Of a stretch of 23,336 bases of DNA, positions 1-7,816 are shown one piece after another (positions within the stretch are counted from its first letter, which is position 1; each line of letters opens with the position of its first letter). Under the pieces are notes generated by a model. That model saw nothing but the letters and a program-made list of their open reading frames with translations. It was not told the origin of the DNA and did not search any database. The position numbers and the translations under genes are program-made. This DNA is from a virus, in IMG/VR virus record IMGVR_UViG_3300031841_000433, positions 1 to 23,336 of that record; one strand, 5' to 3'.

Positions 1-2
1 AT

Positions 3-839
3 TACGACCTGCGTAGCGAAATCTCTCGTAAGATTGGTTATGCTCTCGCAGAAAAGTATGACCGTCTGATCTTCCGTGCTATCGCTAAGGGCGCACGTCA
101 GGCTTCTCCTGTGAGCAAGACTGGCTTCGTTGAGCCCGGCGGTACTCAGGTCCAGGTCGGTTCCGGCACTGGCGCTCTGTCTGACGCCTATGGTGCAACC
201 AACCTGATCAACGCCTTCTACGACGCTGCTGCTGCAATGGACGAGAAGGGCGTTAGCTCTGATGGTCGCGTGGGTGTTCTGAACCCCCGTCAGTACTACG
301 CTCTGATCCAAGAGGTTGGTAGCAACGGTCTGATCAACCGCGACGAGACCGGCACTGCGCTGCAAAGCGGCCAGGGCGTGATCTCCATCGCTGGTATCAA
401 GATCTACAAGTCCATGAACATTCCGTTCTTCAACCATTATGGTGTGGACTACGACAACCTGGCTGCTAATGACACCGATCCCGGCAACCGTGGTTCGTTC
501 GTGGGTGCTGACATGGAGCGTGCTACCAAGGATGAAACTGGTGGCAACCACTATGGTGAAATCACTGATGGTGATGACACCAATACCACCGTTGAGGGTC
601 AATTCAACACTTCCTGCGGTCTGATCTTCCAGCGTGAAGCTGCTGGCTGTGTGGAAGCTATTGCTCCTCAGGTCCAAGTGACCAGTGGTGACGTTTCTGT
701 GATCTACCAGGGCGATGTGATCCTGGGTCGTCTCGCCATGGGCGCTGACTTCCTGAATCCTGCTGCTGCTGTTGAGCTTCATGCTACCAGCACTGCACCT
801 GCTGCCTTCGGTACTTCTTATCCTGCTAACGACGCCTGA
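3..839 (+). CDS. gp10: Major capsid protein, T7 gp10-like (5' end missing)
   Basis: This is the shell protein of the T7-like head, an HK97-fold coat protein. The reading frame is open from base 3, upstream of any in-frame start, so the gene enters the window from the left. The 278 visible residues are most of a protein whose T7 relative (10A) is about 345 aa. Visible features are an amphipathic region near the left edge (YDLRSEISRKIGYALAEKYD), a Gly-rich and acidic middle (GGNHYGEITDGDDTN) and an Ala-rich C-terminus. Codon use is strongly biased to AAC, CTG, CGT and GGT, as expected for a highly expressed gene. Identification rests on resemblance to cyanopodovirus capsid proteins and on its position just before a terminator and the gp11/gp12 pair. 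The first ATG/GTG inside the window (GTG at 111) is internal and not the true start. Confidence 0.9.
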   Translation, partial: YDLRSEISRKIGYALAEKYDRLIFRAIAKGARQASPVSKTGFVEPGGTQVQVGSGTGALSDAYGATNLINAFYDAAAAMDEKGVSSDGRVGVLNPRQYYALIQEVGSNGLINRDETGTALQSGQGVISIAGIKIYKSMNIPFFNHYGVDYDNLAANDTDPGNRGSFVGADMERATKDETGGNHYGEITDGDDTNTTVEGQFNTSCGLIFQREAAGCVEAIAPQVQVTSGDVSVIYQGDVILGRLAMGADFLNPAAAVELHATSTAPAAFGTSYPANDA

Positions 840-857
840 TAATTAGTTATCTTTTCG

Positions 858-885
858 GGAGCTCCTTCGGGGGCTCCTTTTTTTT
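858..885 (+). terminator. Rho-independent terminator with UUCG tetraloop
   Basis: An 8-bp stem, GGAGCTCC (858-865) with GGGGCTCC (870-877) including one G-U pair, closes a TTCG loop (866-869) and is followed by eight T residues (878-885). This is a textbook intrinsic terminator. It lies 18 bases after the capsid stop codon, the same place as T-phi in T7, where partial read-through lowers expression of tail genes relative to capsid. Confidence 0.95.
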
Positions 886-910
886 ATTTCTTTATTGAGA
901 ATAAGAATCA

Positions 911-1813
911 ATGCCTTTTCCTACTACTGGCTCCAACACTGAGCTACAAGCTGTTAATCAGATCCTGGCGTCAGTTGGTCAGGCTCCTGTTACTACGTTG
1001 ACAACTGAAGAGACTCTTGTTATCAATGAGGTGAGTCGTTTCCGTGGACGTATCGACAACCTGGGTAGCCCCGCTGCTGCAGGTACAACCCTTACTACTG
1101 AGACTGCTAACATCCCTGTTGGTACGTACATTGGTGGTACAGGTGTTGCTAGTGGTACCTCTATTGCTACTGCTGGGGTCGAACAATCCACCACTCCTGT
1201 TACGTATCGCTACACTGTGAACATCTCACAACTTGTAGCTGAGCGTGCCCTGACTCAATCTATTGTGACAAGTAGAGTTGAAACCCAAACCAACCCGGAC
1301 GTTGCGATTGCACTCAACACCCTGAGAGAAGTGTCCCGCGAAGTACAGGCAGAAGGCTGGACTTTCAATAAAGAATATAGCTATCCTATTACACCTGATT
1401 CTAACGACGAAATCCAGATCCCTAATAACGTCCTACAGATGGACCTTAGCACTGGTAAGACCCAAAACATGAATCGGGATAGTGTGAACCGTGGAGGTAA
1501 ACTCTACAACCGTAATACCCACTCCTACAAGTGGACAGATGAAACTGTTTACGTAGATGTTATTTGGGAATGGGATTGGGGTAGTATTCCTGAACCTGTT
1601 CAAGCGTTTATCGTAGCACGAGCTGCTAGCATTGTGTCTAGCCGCATCATTGGTGATACTAACCAATATCAAATGCTTCAACAGAAAGAAGCCTTTGCAC
1701 GATCTATGGCGCTTGAGTATGAGTGCAACCAAGGAGATTATACTTTCTTTGGCAGCCCTGAAGGGGAGAACTACTATCAAAGCTATCAACCTTACCATGC
1801 ACTGTATCGCTAA
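911..1813 (+). CDS. gp11: Tail tubular protein A (T7 gp11-like adaptor) with insertion
   Basis: This is the adaptor ring between portal and nozzle. The N-terminus (residues 8-30, ELQAVNQILASVGQAPVTTL) and the stretch from about 127 on (NPDVAIALNTL, REVQAEGWTFN) align by eye with T7 gp11 (AVNDILASIGEPPVSTL; QSRGWTFN). The C-terminal part (WGSIPEPVQAFIVARAAS..., then ALEYECNQGDYTFFG) matches the T7 region around CFRYWIVTKASRQF and MEYEMDYGGYNM. At 300 aa it is about 100 residues longer than T7 gp11 (196 aa). The surplus is one block, residues about 33-126, containing VGTYIGGTGVASGTSIA, which looks like an inserted beta domain. The ATG at 911 has only a weak GAGA upstream. The stop overlaps the next start (TAATG). 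Confidence 0.9.
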   Translation: MPFPTTGSNTELQAVNQILASVGQAPVTTLTTEETLVINEVSRFRGRIDNLGSPAAAGTTLTTETANIPVGTYIGGTGVASGTSIATAGVEQSTTPVTYRYTVNISQLVAERALTQSIVTSRVETQTNPDVAIALNTLREVSREVQAEGWTFNKEYSYPITPDSNDEIQIPNNVLQMDLSTGKTQNMNRDSVNRGGKLYNRNTHSYKWTDETVYVDVIWEWDWGSIPEPVQAFIVARAASIVSSRIIGDTNQYQMLQQKEAFARSMALEYECNQGDYTFFGSPEGENYYQSYQPYHALYR

Positions 1814-4359
1814 TGCCAGCAGTAACTCAACTCACACCGAACTTTCTAGGCGGTGTATCCCGACAAAATGATGACAAAAAATTAGAAGGACAAGTTACAG
1901 AGTGTGTTAACGGTTATCCCGATCCGACTTTTGGTCTACTCAAACGTCCTGGGATGCAACACACCAGTGTCCTGAAGAAAGCTAATGGTGATGCCTTTAC
2001 TGAGTCCGAGTTAGAAGACGCTGTTTGGTTCTTTGTCGAACGTGGAGCTGCAGGTTCCTACATTGGTGCTATCAAAGGTACCAACATTTATGTATGGACT
2101 GCAGCTGATGGTACGTGGTGCCAGGTTACTAACAACGCTTCTAGCTATCTGAGTGGAACTAATTATCACTTCCGTAGCATCCAGGATACCACGATTATTA
2201 CTAACAGAGGTACTACCACTGCCATGCAGGCAAATGGTACGTTTACTGCTAACTCTGTTGCTACCCTTAAGCTGACTAAAATTGAAGCAGCTGCTTACAA
2301 TGTTACTATTCAGGGTGATACAGTTACTGTAAACGCCCAGTCTGGTACAACATTTGATGATATGCTGTTCTATGACAGCAGTGATACTAACACCAACCAT
2401 CACCTTGTTGATGCCCTGGTGGCTCATATCCAGGCACGTCAAACTGCCAACGATACTGACTACGATGGTACTTGGTGTATCGAAGGTTACACTAACAGCC
2501 TTGTTATTAAACGGTTTGACACCACCAACGATGAGGTGCTAACTGATTACGAACATGCTGATGGTACGTTTACAGACGACGGTACTCCGCTAATTTTTAC
2601 TATCAGTGCTAACGGTGGTCTCAGTAACGATGCTATTGAAGCTTCTCAGGATACCGTTGTTAACATTACTAAACTTCCTACAGAGTCTTTCCATGGTCAC
2701 AACCTGGAGATCCTGAATAGTGACAGTTCTGCTGACAACTACTTTGTAGAATTTATTGCTTACGATAGTGCACGAGGTCCTGGCTACTGGAACGAAACCG
2801 TAGCACGTGATGTGTCTCCTGGTTTAGATGCGTCTACTATGCCGCACCTTCTGGAGAACACTGGAGCAACCACCTTTACGTTTGGACAAGCTACATGGAA
2901 AGCACGAGGAGCAGGGGACAATGATACTAGCCCTGTACCTGCTTTTATTGGGGATCCTATTACTTCTACTTTCTTCTATAATAACCGACTCGGAATCCTA
3001 TCCACTGATAACATTAACTTCAGTGTTGCTAACGATCCCTATAACTTTTTTGTTAAGTCAGCTCTTACACAAATTGACTCCGATCCGGTTGATTTGAACG
3101 TGGCTAGCGTCAGACCTGTTACTTTGTCTGATGTTCTCCCGTCACCCCAAGGTCTGCTGGTGTTCTCTGAACGTCAACAGTTCCAAGTATATACCACTGA
3201 TGGTAGTACTCTGACCCCTACCTCTACTGTGGTAAGGAGCGTCTCTAACTATGAACTGAACACTGACATCGCACCTGTGGATGTCGGTACTACTTCTGCA
3301 TTTGTCAGTAATGTGGCAGGTTACAGCAAGCTGTTTACCATGCAGTTACGTGACGTTGAACAACCACCTATTGTGGTTGACATCAGTAAGGTAGTACTAG
3401 AATGGATACCTGAAACCGTAGACGGTCTAACTGTCAGCCCACAGAACTCTGTGATTATGTTGGTAGATAAGGACACGTCTTACCTGTACCTCTACCGTTA
3501 TTACAACAACGGAGAGAAAGATCTCTTCCAAGCTTGGACTAAATGGAAACTGCCAGGTACGATTCAAGATGCTAAGATTCTGAATGATTCTGTTATCATT
3601 GTTTCTCAGCACGAAGATGAGTACACTATCGGTTCGATTACCCTTGACGAGATCCCCACAGGAGACGTTGTAGCGACCGCTAGTGGCATCAACGGTAATT
3701 CATGCCTGGACATGGCTACACGCCCCGTCAAGCCCCACACAGACGTGGATGCGGTGGTGTATGACGAGACAAACGACATCACTAAGATCTATGTTCCTTA
3801 CACTCCGTTCCAGCAGACTGAGGCAGTGATGCTTCTCACTGTGCCAACAGCTGATGATGGTACAGATGACGAGATTGATGCTGATGCTGGTTATTATGCA
3901 ACCGCATATGAGCGTACAGAAAGTGGTACCAACTATCGGTACTTTGAAGTGAAGGGTGACTTTACTGACTATGCTGATGGCATTGTTGTCGGCTACCCGT
4001 ATGATTATGAAGTAACTCTACCTAGATTCTATTTCCGTAGGGATCAAAATACTACTGATTTTACCGCTGCTTTGACCATTTCTAGGGTCAAGTTCTCTGT
4101 AGGTAGGACAGGTGCAGTGACGTTTAAACTGAAAGCCAATGGTTCTAACGAGTGGCGAAATGTACAACACACTGCAGATGCTGACTACTACTCAGCTGAT
4201 AGTTCTCCTGTCAAGAGTGAGCGACAGTTTATTGTCCCTATTCATCAACGCAATACTAATTTTGATTTAAAAGTGACAAGTAATTTTCCATATCCTGTAT
4301 CGTTGGTGTCGATGATGTGGGAAGGTAACTATACTCCCCGATTCTATAGGAGGTCTTAA
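1813..4359 (+). CDS. gp12: Tail tubular protein B (T7 gp12-like nozzle)
   Basis: This protein forms the tail nozzle below the gp11 adaptor. The N-terminus (NFLGGVSRQNDDKKLEGQVTECVNGYPDPTFGLLKRPG, residues 10-46, in part) corresponds to the T7 gp12 pattern NLKGGISQQPDILRYPDQ...VNGWSSETEGLQKRPP. The next blocks also fit: IGAIKGTNIYVW as the first beta-propeller blade, and TTIITNR for T7 YTFIVNR. At 848 aa it is close to T7 gp12 (794 aa). The C-terminus ends in a Tyr/Arg-rich tail (MMWEGNYTPRFYRRS). No enzyme motif is seen. Its ATG overlaps the gp11-like stop by one base and no Shine-Dalgarno is visible, so translational coupling is likely. Confidence 0.93.
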   Translation: MPAVTQLTPNFLGGVSRQNDDKKLEGQVTECVNGYPDPTFGLLKRPGMQHTSVLKKANGDAFTESELEDAVWFFVERGAAGSYIGAIKGTNIYVWTAADGTWCQVTNNASSYLSGTNYHFRSIQDTTIITNRGTTTAMQANGTFTANSVATLKLTKIEAAAYNVTIQGDTVTVNAQSGTTFDDMLFYDSSDTNTNHHLVDALVAHIQARQTANDTDYDGTWCIEGYTNSLVIKRFDTTNDEVLTDYEHADGTFTDDGTPLIFTISANGGLSNDAIEASQDTVVNITKLPTESFHGHNLEILNSDSSADNYFVEFIAYDSARGPGYWNETVARDVSPGLDASTMPHLLENTGATTFTFGQATWKARGAGDNDTSPVPAFIGDPITSTFFYNNRLGILSTDNINFSVANDPYNFFVKSALTQIDSDPVDLNVASVRPVTLSDVLPSPQGLLVFSERQQFQVYTTDGSTLTPTSTVVRSVSNYELNTDIAPVDVGTTSAFVSNVAGYSKLFTMQLRDVEQPPIVVDISKVVLEWIPETVDGLTVSPQNSVIMLVDKDTSYLYLYRYYNNGEKDLFQAWTKWKLPGTIQDAKILNDSVIIVSQHEDEYTIGSITLDEIPTGDVVATASGINGNSCLDMATRPVKPHTDVDAVVYDETNDITKIYVPYTPFQQTEAVMLLTVPTADDGTDDEIDADAGYYATAYERTESGTNYRYFEVKGDFTDYADGIVVGYPYDYEVTLPRFYFRRDQNTTDFTAALTISRVKFSVGRTGAVTFKLKANGSNEWRNVQHTADADYYSADSSPVKSERQFIVPIHQRNTNFDLKVTSNFPYPVSLVSMMWEGNYTPRFYRRS
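4348..4354 (+). promoter_or_regulatory. Strong Shine-Dalgarno AGGAGGT
   Basis: A full AGGAGGT lies 7 bases before the ATG at 4362, inside the last codons of the gp12-like gene. It is the strongest ribosome binding site seen in the window. It stands out because most neighbouring genes start by overlap coupling with little or no such motif, suggesting independent high-level translation of the gp14-like protein. Confidence 0.8.
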
Positions 4360-4361
4360 TT

Positions 4362-5204
4362 ATGGCAGTAGCATGGTTAGCTGTTACAGCAGGTCTTAGT
4401 GCAGCCTCTTCGATTGCTGGTGGTATTTCCGGTTCTATGTCAGCAAGTGCTGCGAACAGGAATGCCCAACGAAACTATGAGGCACAGCAGCGAGCAGCAC
4501 AAAGAGCCGCTGAACTGCAAAACAGTTACAACAGACTTGTCTCTGAAGCCGATAAAATTAACTATCAGCGTCAACGGGACTATCAATGGGACACTGCTGT
4601 TCAAAATTGGCAGTACCAAACTCAGATCAAAGACTTTGAGTATTTACAAAGCGCTCGTGAATACCAAGGTTCTATTGAAAATACTCAACAGCAACTTACT
4701 TACAACACTATTGCCGCTCGTCAAGCGACAGAACAAGAGCAAGCATCTATTGCTGAAATTCTGAATGAAGCTGCCTTCCAGGAAGAAGGTATGATGATTG
4801 AGCGGTTGCAAAACGAAGGTCGTGCTGCAATGTTGCAAGCAGGTGGATCACGTGCAAAAGCTCTTCAAAGTACAGTAGCGGAACAAGGTCGAAACGCTGC
4901 TATTCTCAGTGCCAGTTTACTTAGTGCTGGTCAACAGTCACAACGTAACCTACGCGATATTGCTCTGAGTAAATACGCGGATGACCTCAAAGCACGGAAC
5001 GCTATGATGATTGAACCTCAACGTCTTCCCGATATTCCTAAACCTCTTAAAGCACCTGATCGTGTCTTTGTTGAACCTATGATGGCAACTGCTGGTTACA
5101 TTCCCGCACCTGCACGTCAGAATGTTTTCGCACCTGCTATTCAAGGTGTTGGACAAGCTTTCGGCACTGCTGCTAACACTATTGCTATGGGTATGGATTC
5201 GTAA
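4362..5204 (+). CDS. gp14: Internal virion protein, T7 gp14-like
   Basis: This is probably one of the ejection proteins of the inner core, which leave the head and build the conduit through the cell envelope. It is 280 aa. The small-residue-rich hydrophobic N-terminus (AVAWLAVTAGLSAASSIAGG, residues 2-21) fits membrane insertion. A long Gln/Ala/Arg-rich helical region follows (about 35-205), with coiled-coil character and repeated AQQRAAQRAAEL-type heptads. A Pro-rich tail begins near residue 217. T7 gp14 (196 aa) has the same plan: a hydrophobic Ala/Gly/Ile-rich N-terminus, then Gln-rich helices. The gene sits where gene 14 belongs; no gene 13 homologue is present between it and the gp12-like gene. 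Its last base is the A of the next ATG. Confidence 0.82.
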   Translation: MAVAWLAVTAGLSAASSIAGGISGSMSASAANRNAQRNYEAQQRAAQRAAELQNSYNRLVSEADKINYQRQRDYQWDTAVQNWQYQTQIKDFEYLQSAREYQGSIENTQQQLTYNTIAARQATEQEQASIAEILNEAAFQEEGMMIERLQNEGRAAMLQAGGSRAKALQSTVAEQGRNAAILSASLLSAGQQSQRNLRDIALSKYADDLKARNAMMIEPQRLPDIPKPLKAPDRVFVEPMMATAGYIPAPARQNVFAPAIQGVGQAFGTAANTIAMGMDS

Positions 5205-7807
5205 TGGCACGTTTACAATATCAGCGGTCCGCCAAACCTGGCGGCTACAGACCACAAACACAAGACGACACTAATATTGCTCGTCTAAGACAAGAGACTA
5301 CGCGCCAAATTGAAGGGATGCGTCAAGCAGCTAGTGCTGAAATTGAGAATCGTCGTGAAGTTTCACGTATGATGCAGGAAGATGCTGCTGCTACTTCTCG
5401 CCAGTTGGAACGTAATTATCAAATTCAAACACAAAACACAGACCGTGAATTACGTGGTCTTCAGGCACAAGCTGCTAGAGATCAACAGCAGTTTAACATT
5501 GATCAACAAGCTAACAAAGCTATCTTCGAAAGCCTTGCTACTCTGAGTGGTACTGCAGCAAAGACTGTAAACGCACTACAGAAGCAGAGAGAAGACGAGG
5601 ATTACGAAAAGGATACGTTTACACCTACTACGGTTGACGAGCAGATTGCTGATCGTAACCAAGAGTTGCTGATGAGGTCAGCTGATTTAAACAGACTGAC
5701 CGGTATCGAGATAGCTGAAATTAATGGTGCCGATCCTCTTGCTGCAACGACACTGAAACTTGAAAGCCCTGCTTTAGGTTTTGATGCTGCAGCTGGACAC
5801 TTTAATCAGTATGCTAATGAACAGCATGAAGATTCTCGTACTGCATTCTTCAGATCAGCTGAAGAGCGTTTACAGCGCCCACTTACCTATGAAGAAAAGA
5901 AACAGCTTCTAGGTCTCCACACAGCAGGTGTTGTTGCACTTGCTAGGGATGCTGGTGTGTCTCCCCGTTTCCTCAAAAGGATTATGGGTACTATCCAGCA
6001 AAAGGATAATGCCTTTTTAAGCGTTGAACGTAAGAGAAAGCTTGATGCTGATAATGAAATACTTGTCGATAAGTCTTTGAACAACGTTTTACACGCTGAT
6101 CCGACACGACGAAACGAAGTTTTTATTACATCTTTTAGAAACGTATCCAGTGTCAAAGGTCCTGAGGAAGCGTTAAATCTTTTCCAGAAAAAGGTGTTTA
6201 CGGCAATCAACCCGAAGACTGGCAAACCTTACATGTCAGACGAAGAGATTGCTCAACTTCCTTTCTTCCAGAACGGTGTTAGGACTACCATGGCAGAAAA
6301 GTATTCTGACAAACAAGGTAATCCTACTGGCAGGTATGCTGAGATTCAAGCAGAGCGTATTAAAGTCGATCTTGAATTTCGTAAACAGCGACAGCAAACT
6401 GATAACGTTGTAAACGCTGAGATAGAAGGAGAGCTTTTTCGAGCTTTTATGGCTAATCCTACAGCTAAAAATGCTGAAGAATCTCAAAGAATGTACGTCA
6501 CTTTAACTGGTAAAGAAAGTGTTAAACTGGCTAACGCTGCTAAGCATTTAACTTACGAAGCACAGCATAGGAACAATGTTATTAGTGCTGCTAGTAAATT
6601 GCGTGATTTTGAGTTAACTCCAGAAGTTGTTGCTGGCGTGTGTTCTATTGATCCCGTTGGATGTAAACCTATTAAAGATAGAGCTGATGCATTCAATGCT
6701 AAATGGAACAGTCAAGGTTTTAAAGACTCTAAAAAAGCACTTGACAAACTGGTCAGTGGTACTACCGAAATTGGTAGCATTAAAGCTGGCTCCAGTGAAG
6801 AGTTGCGTATGAGAGCATATCTTCATGCACAACTACAAACACGTACAGCTCAGTACGAAAAAACTTTAGGTTTTGAAGCTGCTCGGTTACAAGCTGGTGA
6901 AGAGTTGGAAAAAGAGTACACTGCAAATTACCGCAATAATGTTGAGGGTAATAAGTTTTTCCGTAAAGTAACAACCAGTGGAGTTAGTTATCCGTACTTG
7001 GATAGGGGAAATGTTTCAGCCGCTGAAGCAGTGAGAACCGAAATCGGAGATTTAAAGGCGACTTCTATAGTTAATGGCCTTGACCAGGCTATTGCAAATT
7101 ACTTTAAAGATAATCCAGAGCGGCTGGCATACATCAAAAATAATTATGGTAAACCTACATTCCAACCGACTCCTCAAGAACTAGCTTTAAAAAGTTTTGG
7201 AAACGGACTCCCCTTACATACTGTTTACAATAAAGGTTTGGCAAGTGCTGGGGACGAAACTGTTTTACAATCTCCACTACAATCAAACGGTAAAGAAGTT
7301 GTGTTAACTCCCGCCCAACTTGAAATTATCAATAATCCTAATAATGGGCCAGAAGCTAAGCTTTCTGTTATCCGAAGCGTATTTAACCCCAGCTCTTTCC
7401 AAGACCACGGTACTATGCGTCCCGGTCCTATCGCTAATGCGGTAAGAATACAGACGACTGTAAGTGGTGAAGGTTTTACTGCTGAGGGTTTAAATGATGC
7501 TTATGGTAGACCTATTGTCTTCGGTTCTACAGAGGCTTTGTCAGGTTTCCAGAAACTTATCCAACTGTCTAACGGTAAGGTCAAACCTTCAGACATTACT
7601 AGCTCACAACGCAGCCATGTCCATAATGAAAAAGTGGGAGGCTCAGATACTAGCTATCACCGGGAAGGTTCCGGACTTGCTTTTGATATAACTGCTGGTC
7701 CAGCTTTGGAATGGATGAAAGCTAACCCTGAACTAGTTAAACAAGCTGGTTTTAGCACTGAAGAAGGTTATACCAGTGCACATGGTCACTACGTCTTTGG
7801 ACTGTAA
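5204..7807 (+). CDS. gp15: Internal virion protein, T7 gp15-like, fused to M15-type peptidase
   Basis: This 867-aa ejection protein has a Gln/Arg-rich helical N-terminus (residues about 20-135), a long helical body and a distinct C-terminal domain from about 780. That domain reads HNEKVGG, then TSYHREG, LAFD and HGHYVFG at the end. This matches the peptidase M15_3 pattern: HN..VGG, S.H..G.A.D, terminal H.H. Likely zinc ligands are H819, D828 and H862 (or H860), with two extra residues between the Gly and Ala of the first motif. M15 enzymes cut peptide bonds in peptidoglycan, so the domain probably opens the wall during genome entry. T7 gp15 (747 aa) has no such domain. The start overlaps the upstream stop by one base. 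The gp15 assignment rests on position and size; the M15 call rests on motifs. Confidence 0.83.
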   Translation: MARLQYQRSAKPGGYRPQTQDDTNIARLRQETTRQIEGMRQAASAEIENRREVSRMMQEDAAATSRQLERNYQIQTQNTDRELRGLQAQAARDQQQFNIDQQANKAIFESLATLSGTAAKTVNALQKQREDEDYEKDTFTPTTVDEQIADRNQELLMRSADLNRLTGIEIAEINGADPLAATTLKLESPALGFDAAAGHFNQYANEQHEDSRTAFFRSAEERLQRPLTYEEKKQLLGLHTAGVVALARDAGVSPRFLKRIMGTIQQKDNAFLSVERKRKLDADNEILVDKSLNNVLHADPTRRNEVFITSFRNVSSVKGPEEALNLFQKKVFTAINPKTGKPYMSDEEIAQLPFFQNGVRTTMAEKYSDKQGNPTGRYAEIQAERIKVDLEFRKQRQQTDNVVNAEIEGELFRAFMANPTAKNAEESQRMYVTLTGKESVKLANAAKHLTYEAQHRNNVISAASKLRDFELTPEVVAGVCSIDPVGCKPIKDRADAFNAKWNSQGFKDSKKALDKLVSGTTEIGSIKAGSSEELRMRAYLHAQLQTRTAQYEKTLGFEAARLQAGEELEKEYTANYRNNVEGNKFFRKVTTSGVSYPYLDRGNVSAAEAVRTEIGDLKATSIVNGLDQAIANYFKDNPERLAYIKNNYGKPTFQPTPQELALKSFGNGLPLHTVYNKGLASAGDETVLQSPLQSNGKEVVLTPAQLEIINNPNNGPEAKLSVIRSVFNPSSFQDHGTMRPGPIANAVRIQTTVSGEGFTAEGLNDAYGRPIVFGSTEALSGFQKLIQLSNGKVKPSDITSSQRSHVHNEKVGGSDTSYHREGSGLAFDITAGPALEWMKANPELVKQAGFSTEEGYTSAHGHYVFGL

Positions 7808-7816
7808 TTTTTAACT

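Noticed and set aside
820-910. Possible frameshifted longer capsid form as in T7 10B
   Set aside because: The intrinsic terminator begins 18 nt after the capsid stop and no slippery run precedes the stop, so there is no room for a useful extension.
886-910. Phage or host promoter before the gp11-like gene (TTATT-GAG-AATAA)
   Set aside because: A 5-bp AT palindrome alone is weak; no -35/-10 pair and no match to the Syn5 RNA polymerase promoter as I remember it.
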